Source: Cunninghamia lanceolata (taxonomy: Eukaryota; Streptophyta; Pinopsida; Cupressales; Cupressaceae). Taken from it: DNA of 64,000 nucleotides. The stretch spans positions 1,116,001 through 1,180,000 of the forward strand of contig BSBN01001750.1 in the NCBI GenBank assembly GCA_027924645.1, given 5' to 3'. Positions 45,229-57,330 of the stretch are shown one piece after another. The notes beneath the pieces are model-generated. The model saw only the letters and a program-made list of their open reading frames with translations, was not told where the DNA came from and did no database searches. Numbering within the stretch: position 1 is the first letter of the stretch; each line of letters starts with the position of its first letter. The position numbers and the translations under genes are program-made.

Positions 45229-46058
45229 TAATGTAGGAGTGTCCCTGGTTCAAGAGCAATCTTTCATCAACCAAAAATATTTGCATTTCAGTTTGTTTGC
45301 AATTCAGTTTGTTTCCTTTCATTTTCCAGTTCAGTCAGTAGCAGTTTCTATATTTTGGTCTACATTCTGCCGCAATTGCATTTCACATCTTACAAAGCTA
45401 GACTTAGCACCTAGATTCATTCATCTACATCATATCTAAGTACCAGAAATTTATCGCTATAAGAAGATCAATTGTGTCCTCAGAATAGAGCATCCTGACA
45501 ACCTCTGTTAATTAGCTAAAGGAGAAGACTTGTAGAGCATTCCTCAACTTGTGAAGCTTAACGACACATCATTCAATGATCTTTGGTTCTTGGCCAACCT
45601 TCCCTAAGATATGCACATCATTTCATTCATTTGCGGAGGTGTTCTACATGATTAGGTCTGACCTATCCATGTACACATGTTACAGCTCTTCATTGGAGTT
45701 TGTGACCTTCCTTGGTCGATGCGGAGGAATCTTTTATACCGGAGATAATATATAAGGATGTAATATATCCCTAGGAAAGTAGTTAGCACAGTTCTCATTA
45801 TTTAGAAGATAGATAGTTTGGCTCCTTCGTGAGGGGACTTCAAAGCTATATCTTGTGCATATTTTGATATTTGTAATCAAACCTGTGAGCTGAATCGTAA
45901 GCCCGCATGATGTTGGCCAGATTGTATTTGAATTCTATGATATACTAAATGACTAAATCTGCATTTGTTTCATATCTTTGAGTTGTTTCCGTTGTGTTTA
46001 CTCTTGTTGCACGGCCTGGACAGTTCATTCTGTGAACCCTCCTATCGTGAATGCACCA
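45229..46058 (+). repeat. Gypsy-A 3' LTR
   Basis: 830 bp, TAATGTAGG (terminal TG mutated to TA) to TGCACCA. It is uninterrupted and serves as the reference for the Element G insertion point. Confidence 0.94.
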
Positions 46059-46063
46059 CATAG

Positions 46064-48303
46064 ATGTCCATGTAAAATTCACTTGAATCAACCACATAGG
46101 AGAAACGAGAGTGAATAAAAAAATGGAAGTTCTTAGTGGAATCGCCTAAGTATAAGAGACAAGCTACACTAGCCATTACATTAGCATGACGATTATCTTT
46201 GCAAGATATAGTATCAATAGTATAAGATGAGAAATAACTAAGAAGGGACAAAACCAAATCTTAAAATAAGGAAATATTATCATGCTTAGCTTGATAGGTA
46301 CTAGTGATATGCCAAATGACTAACTATGAGTCACCATAAATAATCAAAGAGAAAATATCAATAGAAAGTGTAGCTCGTAATCTAGCTATAAGAGCTTCGT
46401 ACTCAATGCTATTATTGGTACAAGGAAAATTGAGGTGAAAAGAAAGAGGAATAGGTCTTCCAAAAGATGGAATCAAAATAACACCTTCTCTTCAATGAAT
46501 CTGACAATGTGAGCCATCAAAAATACATCTCCCATAGATGATCGACCTCCATCCTGAGAATAGTTTCATCTGGAAAGGTGTCAAGAGTAGGAAAAGAAAA
46601 AGGAGAAGAAGCATCTACCAAGTGATCAACCAAAGCTTGTTAGGTCAAATTAACTAACATACCCACTTAGTAAGATGTCCTAATAAATTGATTTTAGACA
46701 TGAGATGTTTAAGAGGATCAAATTTAACAATGAGTCTCAGTATGTAGTAAATAATGACAAAGCTTTTGTGTAGCAAATACAAGAGAAAAACATTGTTTTC
46801 CAAGGGTAGTATAAAAAATTAATAATCTATTAGAATTCAACTAACTTATTAAACAACATGTTCCTTGCCATCATTATTTAATTGAGCAAGAAGAGAATCC
46901 AACACATGATTGGTAATAAAAGTGTAAAGAATAAGAAAACACCCAGAGATTGTGGGTATAAGGATGGGAGGATTAGCAAGATATTATTTTATATTATCAA
47001 AGGATTTTTGACACTATGCATTCTAATGAAAATTTACATCCTTCTTAAGTAACTATGTGCAAGTAAGGGCAGCAAATTGAGCAATAAAATGGCAAATACC
47101 CTGAATCCTACCCTAAAGAGTATGAAGTTGAGAAATGTTGCGAGGTGGTGGCATATTGCCAATAGCATAAATTTTCTTGGTGTCAACCCCAATGCTATAT
47201 TGGGAAACAATGAAACCAAGAAGTTTTCCACAATCCACTCCAAACACATACTTTTAGGATTAAGGCACATTTTATAAAGACAAAGGCGTTCAAATATGAG
47301 ATGAAGGTATGTACGTAATTTTGTAAAAGAACAAATTTAGACAAAATATCATCAATATAATCTTCTAAGATATCATGAATAAATTCAGGAAAGATTAGGG
47401 GCATTGCCCACTAGTAAGTAGCACCAACATTTTTCAACCCAAAAGGCATAACAAAATAACAAAAAGTTCCCTAAGGGGATGTGAAATTTGTTTTGTATTG
47501 ATCTAAAGGATCAATGAGAATTTGATTATAGCTCGAGAAACAATCCATGAATGAGAGGAGAGTGTGTCCAACAGTTGAATCTACAATCATATCGGAAATC
47601 ATATTTTGGGGAAGCCTTGTTTAAATCATTAAAGTCTGTGCAAATGCAAATATGGTCCTCTAGCTTGGCTATGGCCACAATGTTAGAAATCCAAGGTGAA
47701 TAGTCAATAGGGTGGATAAAGTTATATTTTAAGAGCTTCTATATTTCTTCTTTGACCAATAGTGCTACCTTGATATGCATTTTTTATATCTTTTGCTTAA
47801 CTAGTTTAACATAAAAAGAAAGAGCAATATTATGTACCATGATTTCCTTATCTATGTTGGGCATGTCTTTGCATTTCTAGGAAAAGACATCAAGAAAATT
47901 GTAGAGAAGTTTAGTATGGTATTAACATTCTTTAGAAGAGAGAAATTCACCAATTTTAATATTTTTTCAAACTGATAGGATTAGGCAAACATCCACCATG
48001 TGCCCCACTATAATGGTACTACAATCTTCAATAGCAGGGGCAGGGAGAATTTCATCAAAGGATTTAGAAGAAAGAATCAGGTCAGAGGTAATCTTCATCA
48101 ATGACCCAAAATAAGCATGGAGATGCAAGTGATAAGCCATAATTGTGATAGATAGTAGAAGTATCAATACAGACTCCTAAAAATTTAGCTAATGCTTCTT
48201 CAATAGAAAATAGATCCAAAGAAGGTGGGTTATAAGAGGAATATGTAGAAATGAGGTTAGGGTATTGTAAGGAGATAGAAGATTTTGAAGAAGTGATCAT
48301 AAA
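46064..48303 (-). pseudogene. Gypsy-C RNase H and RT region (Tat/Ogre-type)
   Basis: Minus strand with many stops. From right to left: a linker (SLQYPNLISTYSS), an RT-like stretch with degenerate palm motifs at about 47000-47700 (IVENFLVSLFPNIALGLTPR), then RNase H: EYEALIARLRATLSIDIFSL, IIYGDS*LVIWHITSTYQAK and CKDNRHANVMASVACLLYLG. The EYEAL/YGDSxLV/NRxAD pattern is the RNase H typical of Tat-lineage pol. The decay exceeds that of every other element here. This supports Gypsy-C as the oldest layer. Confidence 0.8.
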
Positions 48304-48744
48304 TGGTGCAGTCATAGTAGGAGGGTTCACAGAAAGAACTGTCCAGACCATGCAGCTAGAGTAAACACAATGGAAATAACTCAAAGATATGAAACAAATG
48401 CAAATTCAGTCATTCAGTATATCATGAAATTCAAATACAATCTGGCTGGCAACATGCGGGCTTACAATTAGGACTCAAGGGCATGATTACAGAATATCAG
48501 AATATGCACAAGATATAGCTTTGAAGTTCCTATGCTCAAAATCTAGACTAAGGATTATGAATCAAATGCCAACTACCTTCGTAGGGATCTATTACATCCT
48601 TATATATCATCTCTGGTACAAAAGATTCCTCCGCATCGGCCAAGGAAGATCACAAACTCCAAGGAAGAGTTGTAATGTGTGTACACGGATAGGTCAGACC
48701 TAAGTGCATAGGACACCTCTGCAAATGAATGGAATGATGTGTAG
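48304..48744 (-). repeat. Gypsy-B 3' LTR, part 1
   Basis: TGGTGCAGTCATAG... on the plus strand, matching the right LTR from 61366. It stops at the GTGTAG before Element E. Confidence 0.93.
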
Positions 48745-49858
48745 TGTTGGCAAGAGACATTACTAGGCATGATTGGTGTTGTCATTGATGGCAACTAAGA
48801 TCATCCCAATCATCCACATAACATAATTTGTTCACACCGGAAGTCAGAATCAGAATTTGTCTAAGTCCGAGCAGTTAGGAACAGAGTAGATGACAGGGTC
48901 TGGTATCTTGGTTCGGATCTCTCCAGTGGAAAGGCATGGTTTGTTGCAGATCTGAGGTAGTTGTAAGAATTGTCAATACACTCTAAATCCACAGTCTTGT
49001 CCTTCGGAGATGAAGGACTCAAAAGATATTAGCTTATGAGTATCAGGTCTCGATTTGACAAAATAAACAAAAGAAGGACAGGCTGACCTTGCAAATGATC
49101 TTAACTCCAGATGTATAAAAGTTGTTTATTGGGCAATGTGTGATGATCATTGATGGTAGTCAACATGGTTGATGATTTGCGATTGCAAGTTTTGATCCAC
49201 ATCTCATATTATGTATGGATCTAGCCAACAGAGCAGAGTACTCAAATAAGTTCTAAATGTTCTTGAAGCCGACTGGTAAAATGGTTGTAGATCATGTTGC
49301 AGATATATATAGCAGATGGAATTGGATGATTTGGTGTTGAGTGTGTGAACAAGGTATAATTGTGAGAAGAGCAGAAAATCTAAGGAGCGAATGAAGGCAG
49401 AGCAATAAGAAGAGCAAGTAAAGATGAAATGTGTAAGATCAGTTTTTGCACTTAACTAGAACTGAAACTCTTGCATGGGTAGATGCTATTTATCAGTTCA
49501 AAATCTCTGTTATTCTCTTGTAATCTTTTTGTAGGAAGTAAGCCTCTATTTGAGCAGTGAGCTCTAGGCAGTGAGCCCGAATGCATGTGCATTCTCATTT
49601 GTAAAAATACTTCTAACAGTGTATTAATTTTTGTGGGTTAACCCCCACCATGGTTTTTCCCTTAACCGGGTTTCCACGTCAAAAATCTTGGAGTCAAGTG
49701 TATTATTTATGTTTCTGCTCATGTGTTAATTATTGATGCTGAAATGTTTATATCATTAATTTGATTATAAGTTGTAAAGGAAGATTAATGGTAGAAAAGA
49801 TTTAAATATGTGACAACTAATTCACCCCCCCTCTCAGTTCTCCAGACCTAAACCAACA
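48745..49858 (+). repeat. Element E 5' LTR
   Basis: 1,114 bp, TGTTGG...CCAACA. It holds about 36 bp (near 48980-49015) missing from the 3' LTR. It shares 'gtgggttaacccccaccatgg' and 'aaccgggtttccacgt' with Copia-1 LTRs. The terminal hairpin (49813-49841) is ACAACTAA/TCAGTTCT and weakened by mutation. Confidence 0.93.
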
Positions 49859-49860
49859 AT

Positions 49861-49872
49861 TGGTATCAGAGC
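49861..49872 (+). other. Element E primer binding site
   Basis: TGGTATCAGAGC two bases after the LTR, identical to that of Copia-1. Confidence 0.9.
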
Positions 49873-49931
49873 AAGGTTCCTTTTGAAAAGTTTAACAGCT
49901 TAAGGGAGATCTGGGAAGTCAGTAAAAATAG

Positions 49932-51108
49932 ATGAATATAACCTTCAAGGGCAACTAAATCTTTCCCTAGATGATCTTGGGCAGTCCAAGGCAGAGGTCC
50001 AAGAGCTGCAAGATAACCTCAAAAAGGATGAAAACTTCATTGACATTTTAAAAGAAAATTTGAGCAAATCCAATGCAAAAGGAAAGGAGCACCCTCTTCA
50101 ACTGGAAGACAAGGCCCTGAAAGAGAAGACAAAGGAATGTGAAAAGTTAGCTAAAGAAGTTGTTGTCCTAAAACATAAGATGGTAACTGGGGTGATGAGA
50201 CTAACCAAGGAATTGAAGATAGGAAGAAAATTGAAGAAGAAATGAAGCAAAATCTAAAGGAGAGAACTGAAGAATGCTACAAATTGGATGGAATATCCAG
50301 TCTCCTAGAATCAAATCTACAATAAAGCAGAAACAATGAGAGAAAACTTGAGAGACAGATTATTGCTCTTAGACATGACTTAGAAATTGCCAATGAGTAT
50401 AAGGAGAAGTTCAAGATAAGCTCAGCTAAACTTGAAGCACTAATTGAAGAACAAAAAAAGGATGATGACAAGCATGATCTTAGATATGAGAAAGGTGAAA
50501 GCTCTGGATCCAGACAAAGAAATTTTCAATCAAGAAATAGAACTAGAAAACCTCTGGTAAGACAGCCTAATACTCAAAGATATCTATCATTCAATGGAAA
50601 TTATTTCAATTGTAATAAATTTGGTCATAGATCTACTCAGTGTAGAAGCAGAGTGAATCAAAATGATCCATCCTTCTTTGGTCAATGCTTCAAGTGTAAG
50701 AGGTATGGTCATAGATCAAATGAATGCAGAAGTATGATAATGAATAATGCTAACAATAGAGGAATTGGTAATTCTTTTAATGGTTACTGCTTTTCTTGCA
50801 ATGGGTTTGGACACATGGCTAATCAATGCAGATCAAGAACAAATCAAGTTCATAAGCAAGGAAATGTTGTGTGCTTTAATTGCAATAAATCTACTCATAT
50901 TGCAAGATTCTATAGAAATAGGAACAATGGAAGAAGAGGTCTGGTAAATAGAAAACTGGATGAACAAAAACAAGACAAAGTCTAAAGAAAAATTGATGTG
51001 AATGAGATACGGAGTGAAATGAACAAGATCTGGGTAAAGAAAGATACAATAAACAACGGTGATGGGTCCGCACCGGAATCAGGTGCTGACAATTCCTACA
51101 AGAATTAA
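49932..51108 (+). pseudogene. Element E truncated gag: coiled coil plus four zinc knuckles
   Basis: Starts about 70 bases after the PBS with EYNLQGQLNLSLDDLGQSKA. A coiled coil follows (LQDNLKKDENFIDILKENLS; LKEKTKECEKLAKEVVVLKH), then knuckles FNCNKFGHRSTQC, CFKCKRYGHRSNEC and CFSCNGFGHMANQC, and a degenerate CFNCNKSTHIARF. The UBN2 core that normally precedes the coiled coil is absent, so particle assembly should be lost while RNA binding could remain. Frameshifts (about 50215) and a stop (50322-50324) break it. Knuckle 3 and its preceding SFNGYC match Copia-D. Confidence 0.85.
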
Positions 51109-51523
51109 GTCAAGAGCTCTGGCTTAGGAGGAGCTGCATTAAACATCAAATTCCCCCCAATCAGTAAGTGGGTGCCTGAATCTGGCACAATAAAAAAAGA
51201 ATGTTTTGAATTGGTCCAGAACCTTTGGAAGGATTTCCAAAAGAAAAGATGTTGATATGAAAACTTGCGGAGTGATTCATGAAGAATTGTCAAAAACAGA
51301 GTAACTAGATATAGTTAGAGAAACGCATTTATTACAATGCCAAATTAGGTTTTGCAAAAGATAAAAGGTCACTTGGTCACTCATTTGAATCACTTTACAT
51401 TCTGAGGAAACAAGAAGAAGAGCATTCAAGCTGCAAATCCAAAGACTAAGGCAAAGAGTGAATTCAACTGGCAACTAATCAACCCTAACCTCGCGAAAGA
51501 AAAAGGTACCTCTCTGTAAAGCT
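51109..51523 (+). other. Element E spacer
   Basis: Short coding-like pieces (LGGAALNIKFPPISKWVPES; FAKDKRSLGHSFESLYILRK) with frameshifts. No recognised domain. Confidence 0.35.
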
Positions 51524-54500
51524 TTGAATCTGAAATCTATTGAGATGGCTACTCCTCATGTTGTTGACATTACTGAAAGGCCTCAACCCAAATTTAAGAA
51601 GCATCCTCACAAATCAATTGAAGTCAACCCGTTAGGTGCTTTTTCAAGTGTTCCGTATGGTGTGCTGCATGTTGAAGACATTAGGGTTTATATTCATGCA
51701 AACATAGATGAGTTTGGAGATTCAAGGTATGTAGACTTGTTTGAAAAATAACTCAGGGATGAAAATCATGAACTTAAACCCGAGTATAAGGCACTATAGG
51801 ATAAACACTTTATTCAGATTATGGGGTTTCCAACATTTGATGAGGATGAATGGGTCCAATACGTTTTGAGTCAGATGCATGATGAATTCATTTGGTTGTT
51901 AAAACCATTCAAGATTACCAAGGATGCTATCAGAATTGTAACTGGCTTAAACTCAATCAGAGGATTGCCCATGCTGAAAAACAAGACAGTGATTGATGCT
52001 ACCGGTGATAAGTTTGACAGAAGGGCAATGACCATTAATGATATTATAGAATCGGATGTCAAATTCACCTCCATGGTGATTGGGTACAAGATCTATCACT
52101 TGAGCAGAGAAAATTCTATTTCTAGAAAAGCCATATATGCTGCATACAAGATGCTAAAGGAAAATACTGATTATGACTTGTGTGAATTACTACAGAATCA
52201 ATTGATTGAAAATTTAAACAAAATCAAGAAAGATAAGAAAAACACTTTCAAGTATGGTACATTGGTTCTATGTCTATTCTTTTACTTTATGAATGAGGTA
52301 CCTGGGGTAAAAGGTGTGCACTGGACTAAGGATGAGCCAGTTGCCATTCATATCAGAGATCATCTTCGCAGCATTGGTGATTTCAAAACTCAGAAAACTG
52401 CAATATGGGGTTACTTCAAGAATTTTCAAAGTATGATGCACTTAAGGGAAAGAATCCCTAAATCAATTGTTGAGAAGTACAAAAATGATATATGCTTCAT
52501 GGTTGATATTGATCAGTGTCTAATGGAATTAGTGGAACCCAGAACTGCTTGGATCATGTCCATGGGGTATGAAGTAGATGAAAAACTCTTGAATATGTAT
52601 GCTCAACATCTTCTAAGCAAGCCTAAAGACACAACGATTGAAAGTTTGGAACTTATGAGGAGCTGAGTTTAAAACTGCATACTAAATTTAGAGAACCTGA
52701 AACCAATAGGAAAGTAAGAAAAGAAGTTGAGCAGTTAACTAAAAATCTAGGCCTAACTAAGGAGGCTATGAGGAAACTCAAAGAAAGAACTAAAAAGGCT
52801 AAGAAAGAGAAACAAGATAAGAAACAAACAAATGCTCTGGTGGAACTCTCTTCCACTTCAAGAACTACTAGGAACTCTGTTGTTGCCCCTGTTCCTTCCA
52901 AGACTACAAAATCAGAAGCAAAATCATCTAGAAAATGGGATAAAAGGAAGAAAACAAAAGTATCTCGGACCTATGAAAGCATAAGAGAAGAAGAAGAAGA
53001 TACAAATTTTGACATTGAAATCAAGGAAATAAAGGCCACCGGAACAAAAGCTGCAAAAGTAACCAAAGAAAAGTCCTCTGAAAGCAAAAGGGCCAATAAA
53101 AGGCAAAAGACAGAAGCATATGAGGAATATGTTGAGAAGCCCACACTTTCCTTGGAGGATGTGATAAAGTCAGTCACTCTAGATGGTAATCTAAAACCCA
53201 TAATTGAATTCTATGATGAATACAGTGATGTGGATAAAAGGGTGTTGGAGGAAGCAACTGTCAGATATCTCAACATCTACAACAAGGCACTGATTGAGAT
53301 AACTTCTGAGTTGCCACAAAGTCTAGGAAATATTTTGGAGTTGAGAAAAGAAAATGCCAAGAGCAAGGACATGGAAATCAGGGAACATGAGCTAATAAAG
53401 TTGTGTCCTTAGATTTCACCTAATCAAATAGATATGATATTCAAGGAAGTCAAAGATGACTTTAGATGCAAAAAGAGAATGAACAAACTCATGCTTGGAG
53501 AAACAAGTGAAATCATTAAAGAAACTCAAGAAATTCTTTTGAAAGCATTGGAAAACCACAATTTTCCCATAGTCACAGAAGAAGTTTCGGATGGTGAAGA
53601 AGAGAACATCATCGAGCAGCAATCTGAGTTAAGTGAAGCCTCTGTTCTGGAAATGGAACAAGTAAATCAAGATGATACAAAAATGATGGATAAAGTAGTT
53701 GATGCAGGAGATACTCCTAATCCACTTGACCCATCAGGAAAAGAAGATAATATTACTACTTCACAGAGCCCTCCAGATCAGGTAGCAAGTGGTGAACAAA
53801 CAAAAAAGAGTCCCTTTGCAGAACACAAAGAAAAGTAAAGCAAAGAAAGAGGAAGAAAAAGGAAAGAAAGATAAAGTGGAAGAAGATGGTGCAAATGTTG
53901 AAGCACCTAAAGCAAATACTAAGAAATCTGATGAACAAAAGGATGGTTCATAAAATGTTGCAAGAGACACTGCAGATGCAGTGAAAAGTCTTCTTGAAAA
54001 TAAATTATTGAGCTTGATGAGCCTAAACTACTCCAAGGTCTAGCCAATCTAGATGCTTTCCCTCCAATTTAATTGATGAAAATTGCATCATTCACCCAAG
54101 TAAAGGCTAGAGAAAAGATGTTAAAGTTCCACATGGAGGACAATAAGCTACTGAGGCTTGCAACCGAGATTTTGGAAAAATTATTGCCTTCCTACTAGAA
54201 GAGTCCATCTGATTCCCCCTTCGGACATCTGAAAATTCTTGTAAGTTCTGTAAATACTCATTTTGAGTCTTTTGAGGAGTCTGCAGAGACAAAAGTCATA
54301 AATGAGTTTTTGGATAAGAGATTTAGTGAAATTAAGAGTCTAATAGGGTATGATAGGACTATACTTGCTATCAATATAAAGAGTGTTCAAAATCCTCTAA
54401 GTGATGGAAGTGATGTATATAAATTTTGTCTATCCCGGCCCAAAGTAAATGAGGATATTGAGAAGAAGATAAAGGAACAAGAACTGAAATTGTCAAATCT

Positions 54501-54846
54501 GTCCAATAATTTTGATACTCTAACTATTTCACCCATAAGTCAGGAATGTCAAGTAATTAGCTTGACTGATGAGATAAAGAGACTTGTTAAAGAGAAAAGC
54601 AACATTATGAAGAGAATGTGTGAGCTCCGGGGATTGATTGCCCCTAAGTTAGAGACAATGTATAATGCCTTATCTGAAGCTCAAACTACAGTTCAGACTA
54701 GTGATCCATCAGCTCTATCAAAGGCAAAAGCATATTCATTTTTGTTAAGTGGGCACATTTCTATTTTGGATGGAATGAAGAGTACTTGGGCCTCTGAACT
54801 TGTGGAAATAAAAACTAGCTTTGCAGACGTTCTCAAGTTCATGTAA
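51524..54846 (+). pseudogene. Element E large non-pol ORF (about 1,100 codons, frameshifted)
   Basis: Three regions. 51524-52666 is a globular domain: MATPHVVDITERPQPKFKKH, then MGFPTFDEDEWVQYVLSQMH, AIRIVTGLNSIRGLPMLKNK and YKIYHLSRENSISRKAIYAA. It resembles, from memory, the 'putative plant transposon protein' domains in plant repeat ORFs. 52651-53838 is Lys/Glu-rich and probably disordered with nuclear-signal-like clusters (RKWDKRKKTKVSRTY). 53838-54846 is mostly coiled coil (VNEDIEKKIKEQELKLSNLS) ending at TAA. Frame changes occur near 52650 and 53830, with stops at 51749, 53410 and about 54070. No RT, IN or protease motif. The function is unknown; it occupies the place of pol. Confidence 0.7.
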
Positions 54847-55096
54847 ATTGAACTTAATAATTAGTTGTACTTATGCGGTCCTATATACAAATTTTTGAAA
54901 ATTTTGGCTTGCAGACCTCACCCTTTGCCATTGATGTCAAAGGGGGAGTGAAGATCAGTGAAAAATGAGGAATCTAACTAAGGGGGAGTACCAGAAAGTA
55001 ACATGAACAATAGTATGGAGCACAAGCTAAGGGAGAGCTATTCCAACACTTAGTCATTTTTCACTAAGTGTTGCCATCAATGCCAAAGGGGGAGAT
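54847..55096 (+). other. Element E 3' untranslated region and polypurine tract
   Basis: Contains four GGGGGAG or GGGAGAG tracts. The last, AAAGGGGGAGAT (55085-55096), abuts the 3' LTR. GTTGCCATCAATGCCAA (55070-55086) pairs with TTGTCATTGATGGCAAC (55131-55147) in the LTR. Confidence 0.8.
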
Positions 55097-56175
55097 TGTT
55101 GGCAAGAGAGACTGCTAGGCATGATAGGTGTTGTCATTGATGGCAACTAAGATCATCACAATCACCCGCATAACACAATTTTTTCACACCAGAAGTCAGA
55201 ATCAGAATTTGTCTAAGTCTAGGCAGTTAGGAACAGAGTAGGTGATAGGGTCCGGTATCTTTGTCCAGATCTCTCCGGTGGAAAGGCATGGTTTGTTGCG
55301 GATCTGAAGTAGTTGTAAAAATTGTCAAGATGGACTCAAAAGATATTAGCTTCTGAGTATTGGGTCTCAGTTTGACAAAATAGACAGAAGAAGAATAGGC
55401 CCACCTTGCAAATGATCTTAACTCTGAATGTATAGAAGTTCTTTATTGGGCAATGTGTGATGATTAGTGATGGTAGCCGACATGGTTGATGATTTGCGAG
55501 TGCAAGTTTTGATCCACATCTCATATTATGTATGGATCTAGCCGATAGAGCAGAGTACTCAACAAAGTTCTAAATGTTCTTGAAGCCAATTGGTAAAATG
55601 GTTGTAGATCATGTTGCGGATATATATAGTAGATGGAATTGGATGATTTGGTGTTGAGTGTGTGAACAAGGTATAATTGTGAGAAGAGCATAAAATCTAA
55701 GGGGGGAATGAAGGCAGAGCAGTAAGAAGAGAAAGTAAAGATGAAATGTGTAAGATCAATTTTTGCACTTAACTGGAACTGAAACTCTTGCATGGGTAGA
55801 TGCTATTTATCATTTCAAAATCTTTGTTATTCTCTTATAATATTTCTGTAGGCAGTAAGCCTCTATTTGAGCAATGAGTTCTAGGTAGTGAGCCCGAATG
55901 CATGTGCATTCTCATTTGTAAAAATACTTCTAATAGGGTATTATTTTTTGTGGGTTAACCCCCATCGTGGTTTTTCCCTTAACCGGGTTTCCACGTCAAA
56001 AATCTTGGTGTCAAGTGTATTATTTATGTTTCTGCTCATGTGTTATTGGTTGATGCTGAAATGTTTATATCATTAATTTGATTATAAGTTGTAAAGGAAG
56101 ATTAATGGTAGAAAAGATTTAAATATGTGACAACTGATTCACCCCCCCTCTTAGTTGTCTGGACCTAAACCAACA
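55097..56175 (+). repeat. Element E 3' LTR
   Basis: 1,079 bp, TGTTGG...CCAACA. Terminal hairpin at 56130-56158 (ACAACTGA/TTAGTTGT, one G-U pair in RNA). Confidence 0.93.
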
Positions 56176-56598
56176 GTGCAGATCTCGGGGAAGGTTGGCC
56201 ATGAACCAAAGATCATTGAATGATGTGTCATTAGGCTCCACAAGTTGAGGAATGCTTCACAAGTCTTCTCCTTTAGCTGATTATCTGAGATTGTCAGGAT
56301 GCTCTATTCTCAGAAAAAAGTTGATCTTCTGATAGCGATAACTTTCTGGTAACTGATCCAAATGCTCTAAGATTCAGATATGATGTAGATGAATGAATCT
56401 AGATGCCAAGTCTAGCTCCACAAGATTTGAAATGTAACTGCAGGAGAATGCGGACCAAAATACAAAAACTGCTACTGACTGAACTGTTTGAACTGAACTA
56501 GAAAATGAAAAGAAACAAATTGAACTGCAAACAGACTAAAATGTGAATGTTTTTGGTTGATACAAGATTGCTCTTAAACCAAGGATGCTCCTGCATCA
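56176..56598 (-). repeat. Gypsy-B 3' LTR, part 2
   Basis: Resumes at GTGCAGATCTCGG and ends TCCTGCATCA, the reverse complement of the LTR start TGATGCAGGA. With part 1 and one copy of the duplication removed, it totals 858 bp, the same as the right LTR. Confidence 0.92.
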
Positions 56599-56628
56599 GA
56601 CATCTGGGGTTATTGAAAAATGAGTCCC

Positions 56629-57330
56629 TCACTTTGCTGGGACTAGAGGAAAACCAAGATGGTCCACCTCAGCCTGAGAAATCCAAGATGAATCTTCTTC
56701 CAGTCTGTCTTTCCACTTCACAAGGTATTCTTTGTATTGTCTTCCTCTAGTGTTGCATCCAACTCTGCTATCCAAGATGTCTTCAATATGCTCCGGTGCC
56801 TGTTGTGGTAACTATTTCTTCAAGTCCTCTGCCATGTTGTCACTGAACTCTACTTCATGATACTGATATAGGTCTGCAATATTGAAAATAGGTGATATAC
56901 CCAATGTCTCATGTAATTCCACTTCATATGCATTTCCTGAATCATATTTCCTGAGTATCCTACAAGGTCCAAACTTCTTCATCTTTGACTTGTTATATGT
57001 TCCAACTGGAAATCTTTCTTTTCTCAAGTATACCATCACTTCATCTCCCACTGCAAATTCATTGTGTCTTCTCTTATCATCTGCTTGCTCCTTGTATTTG
57101 TTGTTCATATCTTCCAAATGCTTCTTAACCCGATTATGCACTGTCTTCATATGTTCTACAAAATCTTCTACTTCTGCACTTATCTTTTCCTCTGTACTGA
57201 CATCTCTCAATTCCGCAACTCCTCTAGGTTGTACTCTGGTAACAATCTCAAAAGGTATTCTTTAGGTACTCCTATTTACTAAATTATTGTATACAAACTC
57301 TTCTTGTGAAAGAATCAAGTCCTGACTTCC
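56629..57330 (-). pseudogene. Gypsy-B integrase C-terminus and chromodomain
   Basis: Minus strand, stop TGA at 56629-56631. [20 protein letters not shown] and [20 protein letters not shown] form the C-terminal domain. APEHIEDILDSRVGCNTRGR, YKEYLVKWKDRLEEDSSW and ISQAEVDHLG form the chromodomain, the best preserved in the window. One stop separates the two (EDLKK*LPQ region). Confidence 0.9.

Larger units (their letters stand above)
31455..46058 (+). mobile_element. Gypsy-A: plus-strand chromodomain Ty3/Gypsy
   Basis: The LTRs are 31455-32109 plus 39115-39295 (split by Element G) and 45229-46058. The direct repeat CATAG occurs at 31450-31454 and 46059-46063. The PBS, gag, protease, RT, RNase H, integrase and C-terminal chromodomain are in Gypsy order. 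With the two inserts removed the element is about 6.5 kb. It interrupts Gypsy-C and is a sister copy of Gypsy-B. Stops and the RT insertion make it inactive. Confidence 0.94.
48745..56175 (+). mobile_element. Element E: non-autonomous Copia-like element with a large non-pol ORF
   Basis: The LTRs are 48745-49858 and 55097-56175, flanked by GTGTAG (48739-48744) and GTGCAG (56176-56181), a duplication with one change. The PBS is at 49861 and the polypurine tract at 55085-55096. Its internal 5.2 kb holds a truncated zinc-knuckle gag and an approximately 3.3-kb ORF region with no protease, integrase, RT or RNase H motif in any frame. It sits in the 3' LTR of Gypsy-B. Confidence 0.93.

Noticed and set aside
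48082..48384. 100-residue minus-strand frame as a separate gene
   Set aside because: It spans the Gypsy-B/Gypsy-C boundary at 48304, so it is an accidental fusion frame.
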